Positions 55,982-64,000 of a stretch of 64,000 nt of DNA are shown here, in pieces. The stretch comes from Bacteroidia bacterium. Its GTDB lineage: Bacteria > Bacteroidota > Bacteroidia > Bacteroidales > CAJPTX01. The position numbers were made by a program, and so were the translations under genes. Within the stretch, counting starts at the first letter, position 1. Each line of letters starts with the position of its first letter. The stretch spans positions 35,405 through 99,404 of the forward strand of contig PDTX01000008.1 in the NCBI GenBank assembly GCA_002749065.1, in the 5' to 3' direction. The notes under the pieces were generated by a model. It saw nothing but the letters and a program-made list of their open reading frames with translations, was not told the origin of the DNA and ran no database searches.

Positions 55982-56944
55982 ATGCGCCTCCTCGCGCTCC
56001 TAATCGCTTGGCTCCTAGTCTACTTCGCCACCCGCGCCCTCGTGCTTCTCCCGGCCGGGCGTGCCTCCCGCAGCTGGCCCATCGCCCTGCCGCTGGGGCT
56101 TATCGTCGCCTCCTCCCTTGGCATGCTCCTCCTGGGCGAGCCCCGCTTCCTCCTGGCCCTCCCCTTCCTGCTCCTCCCCCCGGCCATCCTCGGCCTGCGG
56201 CGCATCGCGAACCCCATCGGCCGCCTCTCCGTGCTGGTCGTCATGGTCTGCGCCGCGCTCTTCGCCGTATCCTACACGGCCCATATCGCCGATGTCTTCT
56301 TCGCCTACCCGGAGGAGCTGCCCCACCCCCTGCCCACGCACACCCGCAACGGCAACCCGTACCATCACGACACCCTCTCCCCACGGCGGGAGCAGGGCCA
56401 CAGGGTGGATGTCTACCGCTGCGACGTGGAGCTGCGTGCGGGCTGGGCCCATCGCTCGCCCATCCCCTTCGACAGCGTGATTACCCCAGATGGCCAGACC
56501 CAGGGCGAGGTCCTGACCCGCTACCTGGCCTCGATGGGCCACCGGAGGGACTCGGTCGGCCTCACCTTCCTCACCCCCGACGACGTGCAGGCCGTAGAGG
56601 CCGGGTGTACGGCCGTGGGCCTCAGGGGGCGCGGCCCGGTCTACACCTATATATGGCGACAGCTTCAGGGGCTGGAGCGCGAGATGCTGGGCGATACGCT
56701 CGCCCCCAGCGATGCCGTCCGCCTCTACCGTGGCGTGCGGGCCACCCTCGACGGGCAGCCCACCCATGCCCCCGTGGGCAGCCTCTCCCTCCTCATCGAC
56801 CTCGCCGCGGCGCTGGGCTGGGGGGCCACCCTCCTGCTCATGGGCCTGAGCCTGACCCTCGCCCTGCTGATAGCCCACCTCAGGGCCTGCTGGTGGCTGG
56901 CCGAGGGTGCGTGGGTCTTCTGGGTGCTGCTCATCGCGCTCTAG
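55982..56944 (+). CDS. Membrane protein, unknown function
   Basis: A 320-aa protein with four N-terminal hydrophobic helices (about residues 2-20, 32-52, 55-75 and 80-100), a soluble domain of about 150 residues (about 115-260), and two C-terminal helices (about 262-305). The soluble part (HRVDVYRCDVELRAGWAHRSPIPFDSVITPDGQTQGEVLTRYLASMG) is not a family I recognise. It probably forms an operon with the lipoprotein gene upstream. The asparaginase gene behind it has its own promoter. Confidence 0.65.
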   Translation: MRLLALLIAWLLVYFATRALVLLPAGRASRSWPIALPLGLIVASSLGMLLLGEPRFLLALPFLLLPPAILGLRRIANPIGRLSVLVVMVCAALFAVSYTAHIADVFFAYPEELPHPLPTHTRNGNPYHHDTLSPRREQGHRVDVYRCDVELRAGWAHRSPIPFDSVITPDGQTQGEVLTRYLASMGHRRDSVGLTFLTPDDVQAVEAGCTAVGLRGRGPVYTYIWRQLQGLEREMLGDTLAPSDAVRLYRGVRATLDGQPTHAPVGSLSLLIDLAAALGWGATLLLMGLSLTLALLIAHLRACWWLAEGAWVFWVLLIAL

Positions 56945-56979
56945 CTCGCCCCCAGCTCACGCACTTTTCGCCAAATTCC

Positions 56980-56987
56980 TACCTTTG
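56980..56987 (+). promoter_or_regulatory. -7 element for ansA
   Basis: TACCTTTG, 26 bases before the ATG at 57013. It excludes the much longer open frame that begins upstream. Confidence 0.7.
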
Positions 56988-57012
56988 CCCGCCGGAAGAA
57001 CGCAACAACGCT

Positions 57013-58044
57013 ATGGGCGCAATACTCATTATCTACACGGGCGGCACCATCGGCATGAAGGCCAACCCCGCCACGGGCGCGCTCGCCCCCTTCAACTTCG
57101 AGCAGATTCTGCATGAGGTGCCGGAGCTGCACAGCTTCGAGAGCCGGATAGACGCCGTGTCGCTCATCCCCCTGGTCGACAGCTCCGATGCCACGCCGGA
57201 ATTCTGGGAGCGGCTCGTGGTGCTGATAGAGGCGAACTACGCGGACTACGACGGCTTCGTCATCCTGCACGGCACCGACACCATGGCCTACACGGCGAGC
57301 GCGCTGAGCTTCATGCTGCCCAACGTGCAGAAGCCGGTGATCTTGACGGGCTCCCAGCTGCCCATCGGCGCGCTGCGGACGGACGGCAAGGAGAACCTGC
57401 TCTGCGCCCTGGAGATAGCCGAGAAGCGGGCCGAGGACGGCGCGCCGCTCATCCCGGAGGTGGCCGTCTTCTTCGACCACAGCCTGACGCGGGGCAACCG
57501 GACCACCAAGTTCGGGGCCGAGCGTTTCGATGCCTTCCGGAGCTTCAACTACCCCCGGCTGGCCGAGGTGGGCATCCACGTGCGCTACAACCGGAAGTAC
57601 ATCCGCGAGCGACCGGCCGGGCCGCTCACGGTGGACAGGGCCTACAGCACGCGGGTGAGCTCCCTGCGCCTCTACCCCGGCATCCGGCACGACATGGTGG
57701 AGCGGGTGCTGACGACCCCGGGCCTCCGGGGGCTGGTGCTCGAGACCTTCGGAGCCGGGAATGCCCCCAGCGCCCCGTGGTTTCTCGACCTGCTGCGCGG
57801 GGCCGTGGACCGGGGCATGCTCCTGGTGAACATCAGCCAGTGCCCCTCCGACAGCATCTCCATGACCTCCTACGACGTGGGCCTGGGCCTGGCCCGCCTG
57901 GGCGTGGTGAGCGGGCGCGACATGACCTTCGAGGCGGCCCTGGCCAAGCTCATGATGGCCCTGCGGCGGGGAGACATCGAGGCCGCGAAGGCCTATTTCG
58001 GCCGCGATATCGCCGGCGAAATGACCCTGGCTATTGTGGAATGA
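57013..58044 (+). CDS. ansA: Type I (cytoplasmic) L-asparaginase
   Basis: A 343-aa asparaginase hydrolysing asparagine to aspartate and ammonia. The two catalytic threonine motifs are intact: YTGGTIGM near residues 8-15 and HGTDTMAYTASALSFML near 85-101. No signal peptide is present, so it acts in the cytosol. Length is that of type I enzymes. The start MGAILIIYTGG follows a close promoter. It probably supplies aspartate to fermentation. It is followed by tRNA-Ser. Confidence 0.93.
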   Translation: MGAILIIYTGGTIGMKANPATGALAPFNFEQILHEVPELHSFESRIDAVSLIPLVDSSDATPEFWERLVVLIEANYADYDGFVILHGTDTMAYTASALSFMLPNVQKPVILTGSQLPIGALRTDGKENLLCALEIAEKRAEDGAPLIPEVAVFFDHSLTRGNRTTKFGAERFDAFRSFNYPRLAEVGIHVRYNRKYIRERPAGPLTVDRAYSTRVSSLRLYPGIRHDMVERVLTTPGLRGLVLETFGAGNAPSAPWFLDLLRGAVDRGMLLVNISQCPSDSISMTSYDVGLGLARLGVVSGRDMTFEAALAKLMMALRRGDIEAAKAYFGRDIAGEMTLAIVE

Positions 58045-58159
58045 GCGAAATGTGCTAAATTGCGGTCGCTTTCGGCAGGTCATCCGTGGCCTAATGCCCT
58101 GATAGTCAGCGGGGCGGTGCATGGGGGCGAGTTGATGTTCAAGGCTTAGTGTTAGTTTA

Positions 58160-58247
58160 GGAGAGGTGGCCGAGTGGTCGAAGGCGCGCGCCTGGAAAGT
58201 GCGTATACTCCAAAAGGGTATCGCGGGTTCGAATCCCGCCCTCTCCG
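58160..58247 (+). tRNA. tRNA-Ser (anticodon GGA)
   Basis: An 88-nt tRNA. The acceptor stem GGAGAGG pairs with CCTCTCC, the discriminator base is G, and the anticodon GGA (58194-58196) sits in loop CTGGAAA. The long variable arm typical of serine tRNAs and the T arm CGGGTTCGAATCCCG are clear. CCA is not encoded (the bases after the discriminator are CAG). It reads UCC and UCU. Confidence 0.96.
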
Positions 58248-58286
58248 CAGCGCAGTGCGAAAGGAATTCGGGGTGAGTGAACAGGT

Positions 58287-58307
58287 AGGCCTTCGGGTCT
58301 TTTTTTG
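58287..58307 (+). terminator. Terminator after tRNA-Ser
   Basis: Hairpin AGGCC-TTCG-GGTCT (UUCG tetraloop, one G-U pair) followed by seven Ts. Confidence 0.85.
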
Positions 58308-58362
58308 CCCCGAGAGCGAGAGTTTAGAATAATACCAGAAAACGCAATCAATCCGTACGGTG

Positions 58363-59193
58363 ATGAGAAAGATGTTTCTACTAGTGCTTACGGCTGTTCT
58401 GATGCTGGGCCCGAGCTTTGCTGCCCTGGCCCAGGAGAGCCAGGACAGCGCCGGGGCCACCGCGTCGAGCCAGGTAGTGGACAGCGGGTCGGATTCGCTG
58501 CAGGTCGCAGAGGCCGCGGCCCAGGGCGAGACGATGGGCGACCAGCCCGCCGATGCGCCCCTGCATCAGCAGATCAAGACGAAGTTCATCGAGGGGGGGC
58601 CGGGCTTCATGGGGGTCATCCTCTTCATCCTCATCCTCGGGCTGAGCATCATCATCGAGCGTATCATCTACCTGAACCTGGCCAGCACCAACACCGATAC
58701 CCTGCTCCGGCGGGTGGAGGACGCGCTGAGCAAGGGCGGGGTGGAGGCCGCCAAGGAGGTCTGCCGCAATACACGGGGCCCGGTGGCCAGCATCTTCTAC
58801 CAGGGGCTCAGCCGCAGCGAGCAGGGCATAGAGTCGGTGGAGAAGTCGGTGGTGGCCTACGGGAGCGTGCAGATGCAGCAGCTGGAGAGCGGCCTGACCT
58901 GGATATCCCTCTTCATCGCCCTGGCGCCCATGTTCGGCTTTATGGGCACGGTGCTGGGGATGATCTCGGCCTTCGATGCCATAGAGGTGGCGGGCGACAT
59001 CGCCCCCTCGCTGGTGGCCGGGGGTATCAAGATAGCCCTGATTACCACCGTGTTCGGCCTCATAGTGGCGGCCATCCTGCAGATATTCTACAACTACATC
59101 CTGGCCAAGATTGACAGCATCGTCATGCGGATGGAGGATGCCTCCATCTCCCTGGTGGACCTGCTGGTTAGCCACGAGCTCACGAAGAAGTAG
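58363..59193 (+). CDS. exbB: ExbB/TolQ-family proton channel
   Basis: A 276-aa inner-membrane protein of the MotA/TolQ/ExbB family. A signal-like N-terminus (MRKMFLLVLTAVLMLGPSFAALAQ) and a linker precede three transmembrane segments; the conserved pore regions ISLFIALAPMFGFMGTVLGMISAFDAI and IKIALITTVFGLIVAAILQIFYNYI are visible. With ExbD it converts proton flow into work on TonB-dependent outer-membrane transporters. The ATG at 58363 is preferred; a GTG precedes it directly. It leads a four-gene operon. Confidence 0.92.
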   Translation: MRKMFLLVLTAVLMLGPSFAALAQESQDSAGATASSQVVDSGSDSLQVAEAAAQGETMGDQPADAPLHQQIKTKFIEGGPGFMGVILFILILGLSIIIERIIYLNLASTNTDTLLRRVEDALSKGGVEAAKEVCRNTRGPVASIFYQGLSRSEQGIESVEKSVVAYGSVQMQQLESGLTWISLFIALAPMFGFMGTVLGMISAFDAIEVAGDIAPSLVAGGIKIALITTVFGLIVAAILQIFYNYILAKIDSIVMRMEDASISLVDLLVSHELTKK

Positions 59194-59219
59194 GCCACAA
59201 TGCTGAGGGGGGAATTGCT

Positions 59220-59696
59220 ATGGTAAAGCTACGATACAAGACGATCGCGCGGCGGGTGATGGCCCTGCTGATGCTCGTCAGCGTGCTGATAGGGCTGTAT
59301 TTCGCAGTGCAGCTCTCGGGCTCGCAGGGGCAGATGGACATGGTCGGGGCGGCCGAGCCGATGCTGGTATGGACCTACGTGCTGCTGGCCGTGGCCTCCG
59401 TCGTGGCGCTGGCCTTCCCGCTCTACTTCGTGGTGCGGAACCCGAGGCGGGCCGTGCGGGCGGTGGTCTTTGTGGGCCTGCTGGTGTTCGTGCTGGGCGT
59501 GTCCTACCTGGTGGCGAGCGATGCCCCCATCGCGCGCCCCTCCGGGATGATGGACTCGGCCTTCGCCGACCCGCTGACCCTGAAGATGGTCGGGGCCGGG
59601 CTAATCGCCACCTACACCCTGCTGGCGGTGGCCCTGGTGCTGCTCCTGCTGTCGGGCGTGCGCATGAGGCATGGCATCCGCAAGGGGATGGCCTAG
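59220..59696 (+). CDS. Four-helix membrane protein in the exb operon
   Basis: A 158-aa protein with four hydrophobic helices (about residues 13-30, 50-70, 80-102 and 122-146). No family recognised. It is inserted between exbB and the first exbD, 26 bases after exbB and 24 bases before exbD, and its position suggests an accessory subunit of the energy-transduction complex. Similar small membrane proteins stand at this place in other Bacteroidales exb operons, from general knowledge of these loci. Confidence 0.65.
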   Translation: MVKLRYKTIARRVMALLMLVSVLIGLYFAVQLSGSQGQMDMVGAAEPMLVWTYVLLAVASVVALAFPLYFVVRNPRRAVRAVVFVGLLVFVLGVSYLVASDAPIARPSGMMDSAFADPLTLKMVGAGLIATYTLLAVALVLLLLSGVRMRHGIRKGMA

Positions 59697-59720
59697 GCTA
59701 CATAACACAGGAGACTCACT

Positions 59721-60308
59721 ATGGCTAGGGAGCGTCGCAGAATGGAGGAGATTAACGCCAGCTCGATGGCGGACATCGCATTCCTCCTGCTCATCTTCTT
59801 CCTCGTGACCACGACGATGAACACGGATTTGGGCTTGTCGCGCGTACTCCCCCGCATGCCCGACAAGGACCACAAGGAGGAGATACAGGACTACAAGGAG
59901 CGGAACGTCCTGCTGGTGCGGATCAACCGCTCGGATAGGCTGCTGGTGGCCGGTCGGCCCATGGAGATTAGCCAGCTCAAGGAGAAGGCCATGGAGTTCA
60001 TCGACAACCCCCAGGACAGCGAGAGCCTCCCGGAGAAGAAGATGACGGAGGTGCCCCTGCTGGGGAGGGTGCCGGTGACCAAGGGGGTCATCTCCCTGCA
60101 GAACGATAGGGCGACAACCTACGGGGCCTACCTGGAGGTGCAGAATGAGCTCATCGCGGCGTACAACGAGCTGCGGGATGCCCTGGCGAAACGGCGCTTC
60201 GGCCAGGCCTTCGAGCAGCTCGACGGGGAGCAGAAGAAGGCCATCCAGAAGGCCATCCCCCAGCGGATATCCGAGGCCGAGCCGGTGGGCATAAAGAAAG
60301 GGAAGTAG
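59721..60308 (+). CDS. exbD: ExbD-family biopolymer transport protein (first copy)
   Basis: A 195-aa protein. One N-terminal transmembrane helix (SSMADIAFLLLIFFLVTTTMNTD, about residues 15-37) carries the proton-translocating Asp of the SMADIAFLLLIFFL motif. The periplasmic domain is longer than usual (about 130 for ExbD) and includes the segment YLEVQNELIAAYNELRDALA. It follows the four-helix gene and precedes a second exbD by 5 bases; two different ExbD subunits in one operon are common in Bacteroidota. Confidence 0.9.
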   Translation: MARERRRMEEINASSMADIAFLLLIFFLVTTTMNTDLGLSRVLPRMPDKDHKEEIQDYKERNVLLVRINRSDRLLVAGRPMEISQLKEKAMEFIDNPQDSESLPEKKMTEVPLLGRVPVTKGVISLQNDRATTYGAYLEVQNELIAAYNELRDALAKRRFGQAFEQLDGEQKKAIQKAIPQRISEAEPVGIKKGK

Positions 60309-60313
60309 ATAGT

Positions 60314-60775
60314 ATGGCCAAGTTCAGCAGAAGGGGAAAGGGCGGCTTGCCCGCAATCTCGACGGCCTCCCTGCCGGATATTGTCTTCATGCTCCTGTTC
60401 TTCTTCATGGTGAGCACCACCATGCGCGAGACGGAGATGCGGGTGAGCCTCCGTCTGCCCTCGGCCACCGAGGTGGCCAAGCTGGAGAAGAAATCCCTGG
60501 TGTCCTACATATACATCGGCACGCCCGCGCGGCAGTACCAGCAGCTCTACGGCACGGACTCGCGCATACAGCTCAACGATGCCTTCAAGACGCTGGACGA
60601 CATACGGGACTTCATCAGCTCGGAGCGGGATGCCCTCTCGGAGGCCGACCGGAATATGCTCACCACCTCGCTCAAGGTGGACGAGAACACCCGGATGGGC
60701 ATCGTGTCGGACGTGAAGCAGGAGCTGCGCAAGGCTTCCGCCCTGAAGATAAACTACGCGGCCCAGCGGAAATAG
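60314..60775 (+). CDS. exbD: ExbD-family biopolymer transport protein (second copy)
   Basis: A 153-aa protein with the ExbD helix ISTASLPDIVFMLLFFFMVSTTM (about residues 15-37) and its conserved Asp. It is shorter than the first copy and differs in its periplasmic part, so the two are paralogues rather than a recent duplication. Last gene of the exb operon. Confidence 0.9.
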   Translation: MAKFSRRGKGGLPAISTASLPDIVFMLLFFFMVSTTMRETEMRVSLRLPSATEVAKLEKKSLVSYIYIGTPARQYQQLYGTDSRIQLNDAFKTLDDIRDFISSERDALSEADRNMLTTSLKVDENTRMGIVSDVKQELRKASALKINYAAQRK

Positions 60776-61012
60776 CCGCGGCGCTGGCGGGGTACTTGCT
60801 CTCGCTGTCCGACGGGCGAATTCGCTTCCCGCCCTTTCCCAACCCTCGCCGCTGGGCGTGTGGTCCTGGGCCTGGGGGGTGGCCATGGCCTCTCGCCTCC
60901 CGCGTGCATCTCCCCTTGCGAGGCTTAGATTTTCTGTCTACATTGCGACCCTTTTCGTGCGGAGCATGCGCCCTCTTGCGCACGACTTGTATCCAAATAT
61001 GAGGAGCACACC

Positions 61013-62506
61013 ATGAAAAATGCCCTTTTCTTTATATCCCCCGTGCTGGAGACCACTGAGAGCCCGATTGATACCCAGCTCCTCAACGAGGCCCGCGACC
61101 TCTACGAGGAGGGGAAGTACCTGGAGGCCCTGCACCGCTTCATCGACCACCTGAACCCGGCCTTCCGCCAGAAGTACGAGGTGGAGCCGGGGGTGCACTT
61201 CGCCATCCCGCACAACACGATGGTGGTGAATATCAAGGTGCGGGATGAGCATCTCCACGTCTGGGTGGACTACATGCGCGTCCCGGCCGAGGGGCGTGTG
61301 GCGGTGCTCCGGCAGCTGGCGATGCTGGCCTCCAATAAGTTCATCCTGGCGCGGGTGCTGCTCGATGAGGAGGACTGCGTGCGGATAGAGTACGATTGCC
61401 CGATGGACACGACGCACCCCGAGAAGCTCCTCTCCCTGCTGGGGAATATCTGCCAGGTGGGCGAGCAGTTCCAGGCGACCTTCGCGCACGATTTCGACGC
61501 GCAGCCCATCGTTGAGCCGCAGATTAGGCCCTACCCCGAGGAGCTGGTGCAGCGGATTTACCGCGATTTTCAGCGCACGGGGCGGAAAGCCATCGAGGAC
61601 ACCGAGCAGAGCCTCAAGGACGGCAACACGGCCGAGGCGGACATGCAGGCCTCGATGGGCTTCTCGCAGCTCCTCTACTTCGCCAACCCCAAGGGCTACC
61701 TCTACGCGGAGTGCTGGCGATGCCTCCGGGCGCTGGATGAGGAAATCCCCGTGCGGGAGCGTGTGCAGCGCGGCGTCAAGGACCTGCAGCGCATGCTGGA
61801 CATGCCCGTAGAGGAGTTCGCCAAGTCGCTCTACTACTCCGAGACGCTGCTCTCGGACAACAATGTCCCGACGCTGCGCCAGTTCGGCGAGGTGTACGAG
61901 GACAAGGTGGACCGGGCCCAGAAGTTCGGCATGGATAAGAAGGACTGGCCCTTCGCCGTCACCCTTCTCACGTGGATGTTCTACCAGACCTACTCGCTGA
62001 ACGACATGCCCCGCTTCATCGATGCGTTCATCCGCCGGGCGCTCGAGGAGGCCAGCGGCCTGCCCGTGAAGGAGGCCGCGGAGATACTCTTCCGGGCCGC
62101 GCGCCAGGTGCAGAAGGGGAAGATAGAGGATGCGCCGGCTGGCGGGGCGGGGCGGGCCGACTCTGCGGAGGACGAGGAGGATGCGGAGGATGACGAATTC
62201 CTCCTCGACCTGGATTTCTCCGATGAGCTGACCCGCCAGGTGGTCAACGCCCGCCTCGATGAGCTGCTGGAGAACCTGGAGCAGGGTACCCAGCTGCAGG
62301 ACGCGGAGGGCCTCGACGAGATACTGGCCTTCATATCCTTCGTGCGCAAGACGCGCAGCTCGCTGGATGAGTACCTCGAGCAGGAGGACTACGAGTCGGC
62401 CAACCGGACGCACACCTTCCTCATGCGGAGCATCACCAATTTCATAGACACGAAGCTCGACGACCTGATTGAGGAGATGGAGGACGACCAGGGGGATGAG
62501 GACTAG
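61013..62506 (+). CDS. YbjN-like/helical protein of unknown function, partner of the next protease
   Basis: A 497-aa soluble protein. The N-terminus (about 20-160) has an alpha-beta pattern like secretion-chaperone or YbjN folds (FAIPHNTMVVNIKVRDEHLHVWVDYMRVP...RVAVLRQLAMLASNKFILARVLLDEEDCVRIEYDCPM). The remainder is helical, interrupted by an acidic low-complexity stretch (about residues 380-400), and ends in an acidic coil. GAGGAG at 61001-61006 supports the ATG. A trypsin-like protein follows 30 bases later with a C-terminal region of similar type, so the two probably work together. Function unknown. Confidence 0.65.
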   Translation: MKNALFFISPVLETTESPIDTQLLNEARDLYEEGKYLEALHRFIDHLNPAFRQKYEVEPGVHFAIPHNTMVVNIKVRDEHLHVWVDYMRVPAEGRVAVLRQLAMLASNKFILARVLLDEEDCVRIEYDCPMDTTHPEKLLSLLGNICQVGEQFQATFAHDFDAQPIVEPQIRPYPEELVQRIYRDFQRTGRKAIEDTEQSLKDGNTAEADMQASMGFSQLLYFANPKGYLYAECWRCLRALDEEIPVRERVQRGVKDLQRMLDMPVEEFAKSLYYSETLLSDNNVPTLRQFGEVYEDKVDRAQKFGMDKKDWPFAVTLLTWMFYQTYSLNDMPRFIDAFIRRALEEASGLPVKEAAEILFRAARQVQKGKIEDAPAGGAGRADSAEDEEDAEDDEFLLDLDFSDELTRQVVNARLDELLENLEQGTQLQDAEGLDEILAFISFVRKTRSSLDEYLEQEDYESANRTHTFLMRSITNFIDTKLDDLIEEMEDDQGDED

Positions 62507-62536
62507 CGGGCGTAACGCAGCACAAGGAGCAAGACG

Positions 62537-63613
62537 ATGAGCGCGGACATATTCAGCACGGTTTTCCAGATATACGACGCCGCGGGCACGGGCAGCGGCT
62601 TCTACCTCGCGTCGCACGGGGTTTTCCTGACCAACTACCACGTGGTCTCGGGCTTCAAGTCGGTGGCCGTGTGCGACAACGAGAAGAACGCCTACCTGGG
62701 GCGCGTCATCCTGGTGAACCAGGAGCTGGACCTGGCGGCCCTGGTGGTGGACCATGATTTCTCGCATCTGCCCCCGGTGGAGCTGGCCGAGAGGGAGAGC
62801 GTCGCGCTGGGGATGAGGGCGCGCGTGGGGGGCTACCCCTTCGGCATGCCCTTCACGCTGACGGAGGGCACGGTCTCCTCGCCCCGCCAGCTGCTCGACG
62901 ACCGCTACCTCATCCAGATCGACGCCGCGGTGAACCCGGGCAACTCCGGCGGGCCGATATTCAACGACCAGGGGCAGGTCATCGGCATCACGGCCAGCAA
63001 GTTCGAGAACGCCGACTCGACGGCCTTCGGCATACGGCTGGACGATATACACACCCTCCTCGGGGCGCTCGAGGGGATAGACCGGTCCCGCTTCCACGTG
63101 CAGTGCAACGGCTGCGATGACCTGATAGAGGAGGAGCAGAGCTACTGCCCCATGTGCGGGGTGAAGCTCGACAAGGTCGTGTTTGCCGACCGGGAGATAT
63201 CGGAGGTGGCGCGGTTCTGCGAGGAGCCCATCGCGCGCCTGGGCGTGAACCCCGTGGCGGCCCGCCGGGGCAACCAGAACTGGGAGTTCTACATCGGCCG
63301 CTCGCGCATCGACATGTTCGACTACCGGGATACGTACCTCTTCACGGTGTCGCTGATTAACCTCCTGCCCAAGAAGAAGGTCGAGCCCGCGCTGGAGTAC
63401 ATCCTCCGGACGAGCATCGCCCCCTTCAAGCTGGGGCTCGACGGGCGGGAGATCTACTTCATGTACCGCCTGCACCTCTCGGACATCCACGACGGTAGCT
63501 CGGCCACCATCCAGGACACGATTGTGAAGGCCGCGCGGAAGGCCGACGAGCTGGCCCAGCTGCTCCACGAGGAGTACGACTGCGAGTACTCGCCCAACTC
63601 GCGGGTGGGGTAG
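62537..63613 (+). CDS. Trypsin-like protease with zinc ribbon and YbjN-like C-terminal domain
   Basis: A 358-aa protein with no signal peptide, so probably cytosolic, unlike HtrA. The S1-type triad is complete: H35 (TNYHVV), D65 (LDLAAL) and S137 (PGNSGGP). A zinc ribbon follows (C190, C193, C204, C207 in CNGCDDLIEEEQSYCPMCG), and then about 140 residues resembling the alpha-beta fold seen in the upstream 497-aa protein (WEFYIGRSRIDMFDY...KLGLDGREIYFMYRLHLSDIH). AAGGAGC before the ATG is a fair ribosome binding site. A cytosolic trypsin-fold sensor or processing protease is a reasonable guess. Confidence 0.8.
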   Translation: MSADIFSTVFQIYDAAGTGSGFYLASHGVFLTNYHVVSGFKSVAVCDNEKNAYLGRVILVNQELDLAALVVDHDFSHLPPVELAERESVALGMRARVGGYPFGMPFTLTEGTVSSPRQLLDDRYLIQIDAAVNPGNSGGPIFNDQGQVIGITASKFENADSTAFGIRLDDIHTLLGALEGIDRSRFHVQCNGCDDLIEEEQSYCPMCGVKLDKVVFADREISEVARFCEEPIARLGVNPVAARRGNQNWEFYIGRSRIDMFDYRDTYLFTVSLINLLPKKKVEPALEYILRTSIAPFKLGLDGREIYFMYRLHLSDIHDGSSATIQDTIVKAARKADELAQLLHEEYDCEYSPNSRVG

Positions 63614-63723
63614 GGCGGCTGCGCTGCCTACTCAGCGTGTTTCTGCTGGGCGATTCGCTGCAGCGGACGAATATTCCTCCCACATCCAGTGGGGGGAGTG
63701 GCCTCCGTTTGCCCCGCTTTTCC

Positions 63724-63731
63724 TACCTTTG
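63724..63731 (+). promoter_or_regulatory. -7 element for the AAA-ATPase-like gene
   Basis: TACCTTTG, 27 bases before the ATG at 63758. Confidence 0.7.
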
Positions 63732-63757
63732 CTCTGCACTAAACTGGAGGAACAGAC

Positions 63758-64000
63758 ATGGTACGCGAGCAGGACAGGGGCAAGGAGCACTTCGGCGAGC
63801 TGCCCTTCGCCATCCAGAGCTTTGAGGAGATACGCAAGGGTGGCTATAAGTACGTGGATAAGACGGACCTGATATGGGAGATTGCCTGCGGGGCGAAGGT
63901 TCAGTTCTTCGCGCGCCCCCGCCGCTTCGGCAAGAGCCTGATGATAGGGACGCTCAAGAGCTACTTCGAGGGCCGGGGCGAGCTCTTCGCGGGGCTGAAG
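63758..64000 (+). CDS. AAA-ATPase-like/PD-(D/E)XK family protein, 5' part only
   Basis: The first 81 codons of a gene that runs off the window. GGAGG at 63746-63750 supports the ATG. The segment LPFAIQSFEEIRKGGYKYVDKTDLIWEI followed by FFARPRRFGKSLMIGTLKSYFEG matches the start of the AAA-ATPase_like (DUF1703-type) proteins that are abundant, multicopy genes in Bacteroidota and carry a C-terminal nuclease domain. The Walker A-like RPRRFGKS is intact. Confidence 0.8.
   Translation, partial: MVREQDRGKEHFGELPFAIQSFEEIRKGGYKYVDKTDLIWEIACGAKVQFFARPRRFGKSLMIGTLKSYFEGRGELFAGLK

Noticed and set aside
1..64000. CRISPR array, rRNA genes, transposase or integrase
   Set aside because: No regularly spaced direct repeats, rRNA signatures or recombinase motifs were seen on reading both strands; the tandem repeats at 38850 are coding and unspaced.

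Overview
The window reads as a chromosome segment of a high-GC member of the Bacteroidota, most likely a Porphyromonas-like Bacteroidales. Three things in the sequence point there. The upstream regions carry the Bacteroidota -7 promoter element TAnnTTTG, often as TACCTTTG. A giant secreted subtilase ends in a type IX secretion (T9SS) sorting domain. The metabolic genes are those of an amino-acid and peptide fermenter: a sodium-pumping methylmalonyl-CoA decarboxylase, peptidases, an AbgT transporter and asparaginase. No species is assigned from sequence alone.

Layout. 1-18.3 kb is mostly conserved housekeeping and metabolism: a RecQ helicase; a tight speA-tatD-tcdA operon; the mmdA-D-C-B sodium pump operon; an M20 dipeptidase; a pepT-abgT peptide-use pair read behind a Dna2-like nuclease-helicase; and a DUF1963 protein. 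18.8-29.1 kb is one gene of 3452 codons for a T9SS-exported subtilisin-like protease with many adhesin-type domains. 29.2-32.1 kb holds a lipoprotein and a membrane-anchored metallo-beta-lactamase-fold hydrolase.

32.1-49.3 kb is the accessory part of the window. It has two units, each preceded by a related short RNA with its own promoter and terminator. Unit 1 is a RecD-like SF1 helicase plus a TPR/OB-fold protein. Unit 2 is a chaperone operon: a degenerate J-domain protein with a C-terminal membrane anchor, a membrane-anchored GrpE-like factor, a divergent Hsp70, a pseudokinase-AAA+ fusion and a TerB-like protein. Downstream lie envelope genes: a lipoprotein, an AT-rich secreted protein, a trypsin-like protease, a DUF805 protein, a gene broken at a poly-G tract, and a 52-aa membrane protein. 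I regard the chaperone unit with its RNA as the best candidate for an undescribed system.

49.4-64 kb returns to ordinary gene density: an MscS channel divergent from a glycine-betaine-type binding lipoprotein; a large DNA methyltransferase with a possible fused nuclease (type IIG-like); two small envelope genes; asparaginase; tRNA-Ser(GGA); an ExbB/ExbD/ExbD energy-transduction operon; a 497-aa protein followed by a trypsin-like/zinc-ribbon protein; and the start of an AAA-ATPase-like gene cut by the window edge. No CRISPR array, rRNA gene or recognisable insertion sequence was seen. Most long antisense reading frames in this GC-rich DNA are shadows and are not annotated.
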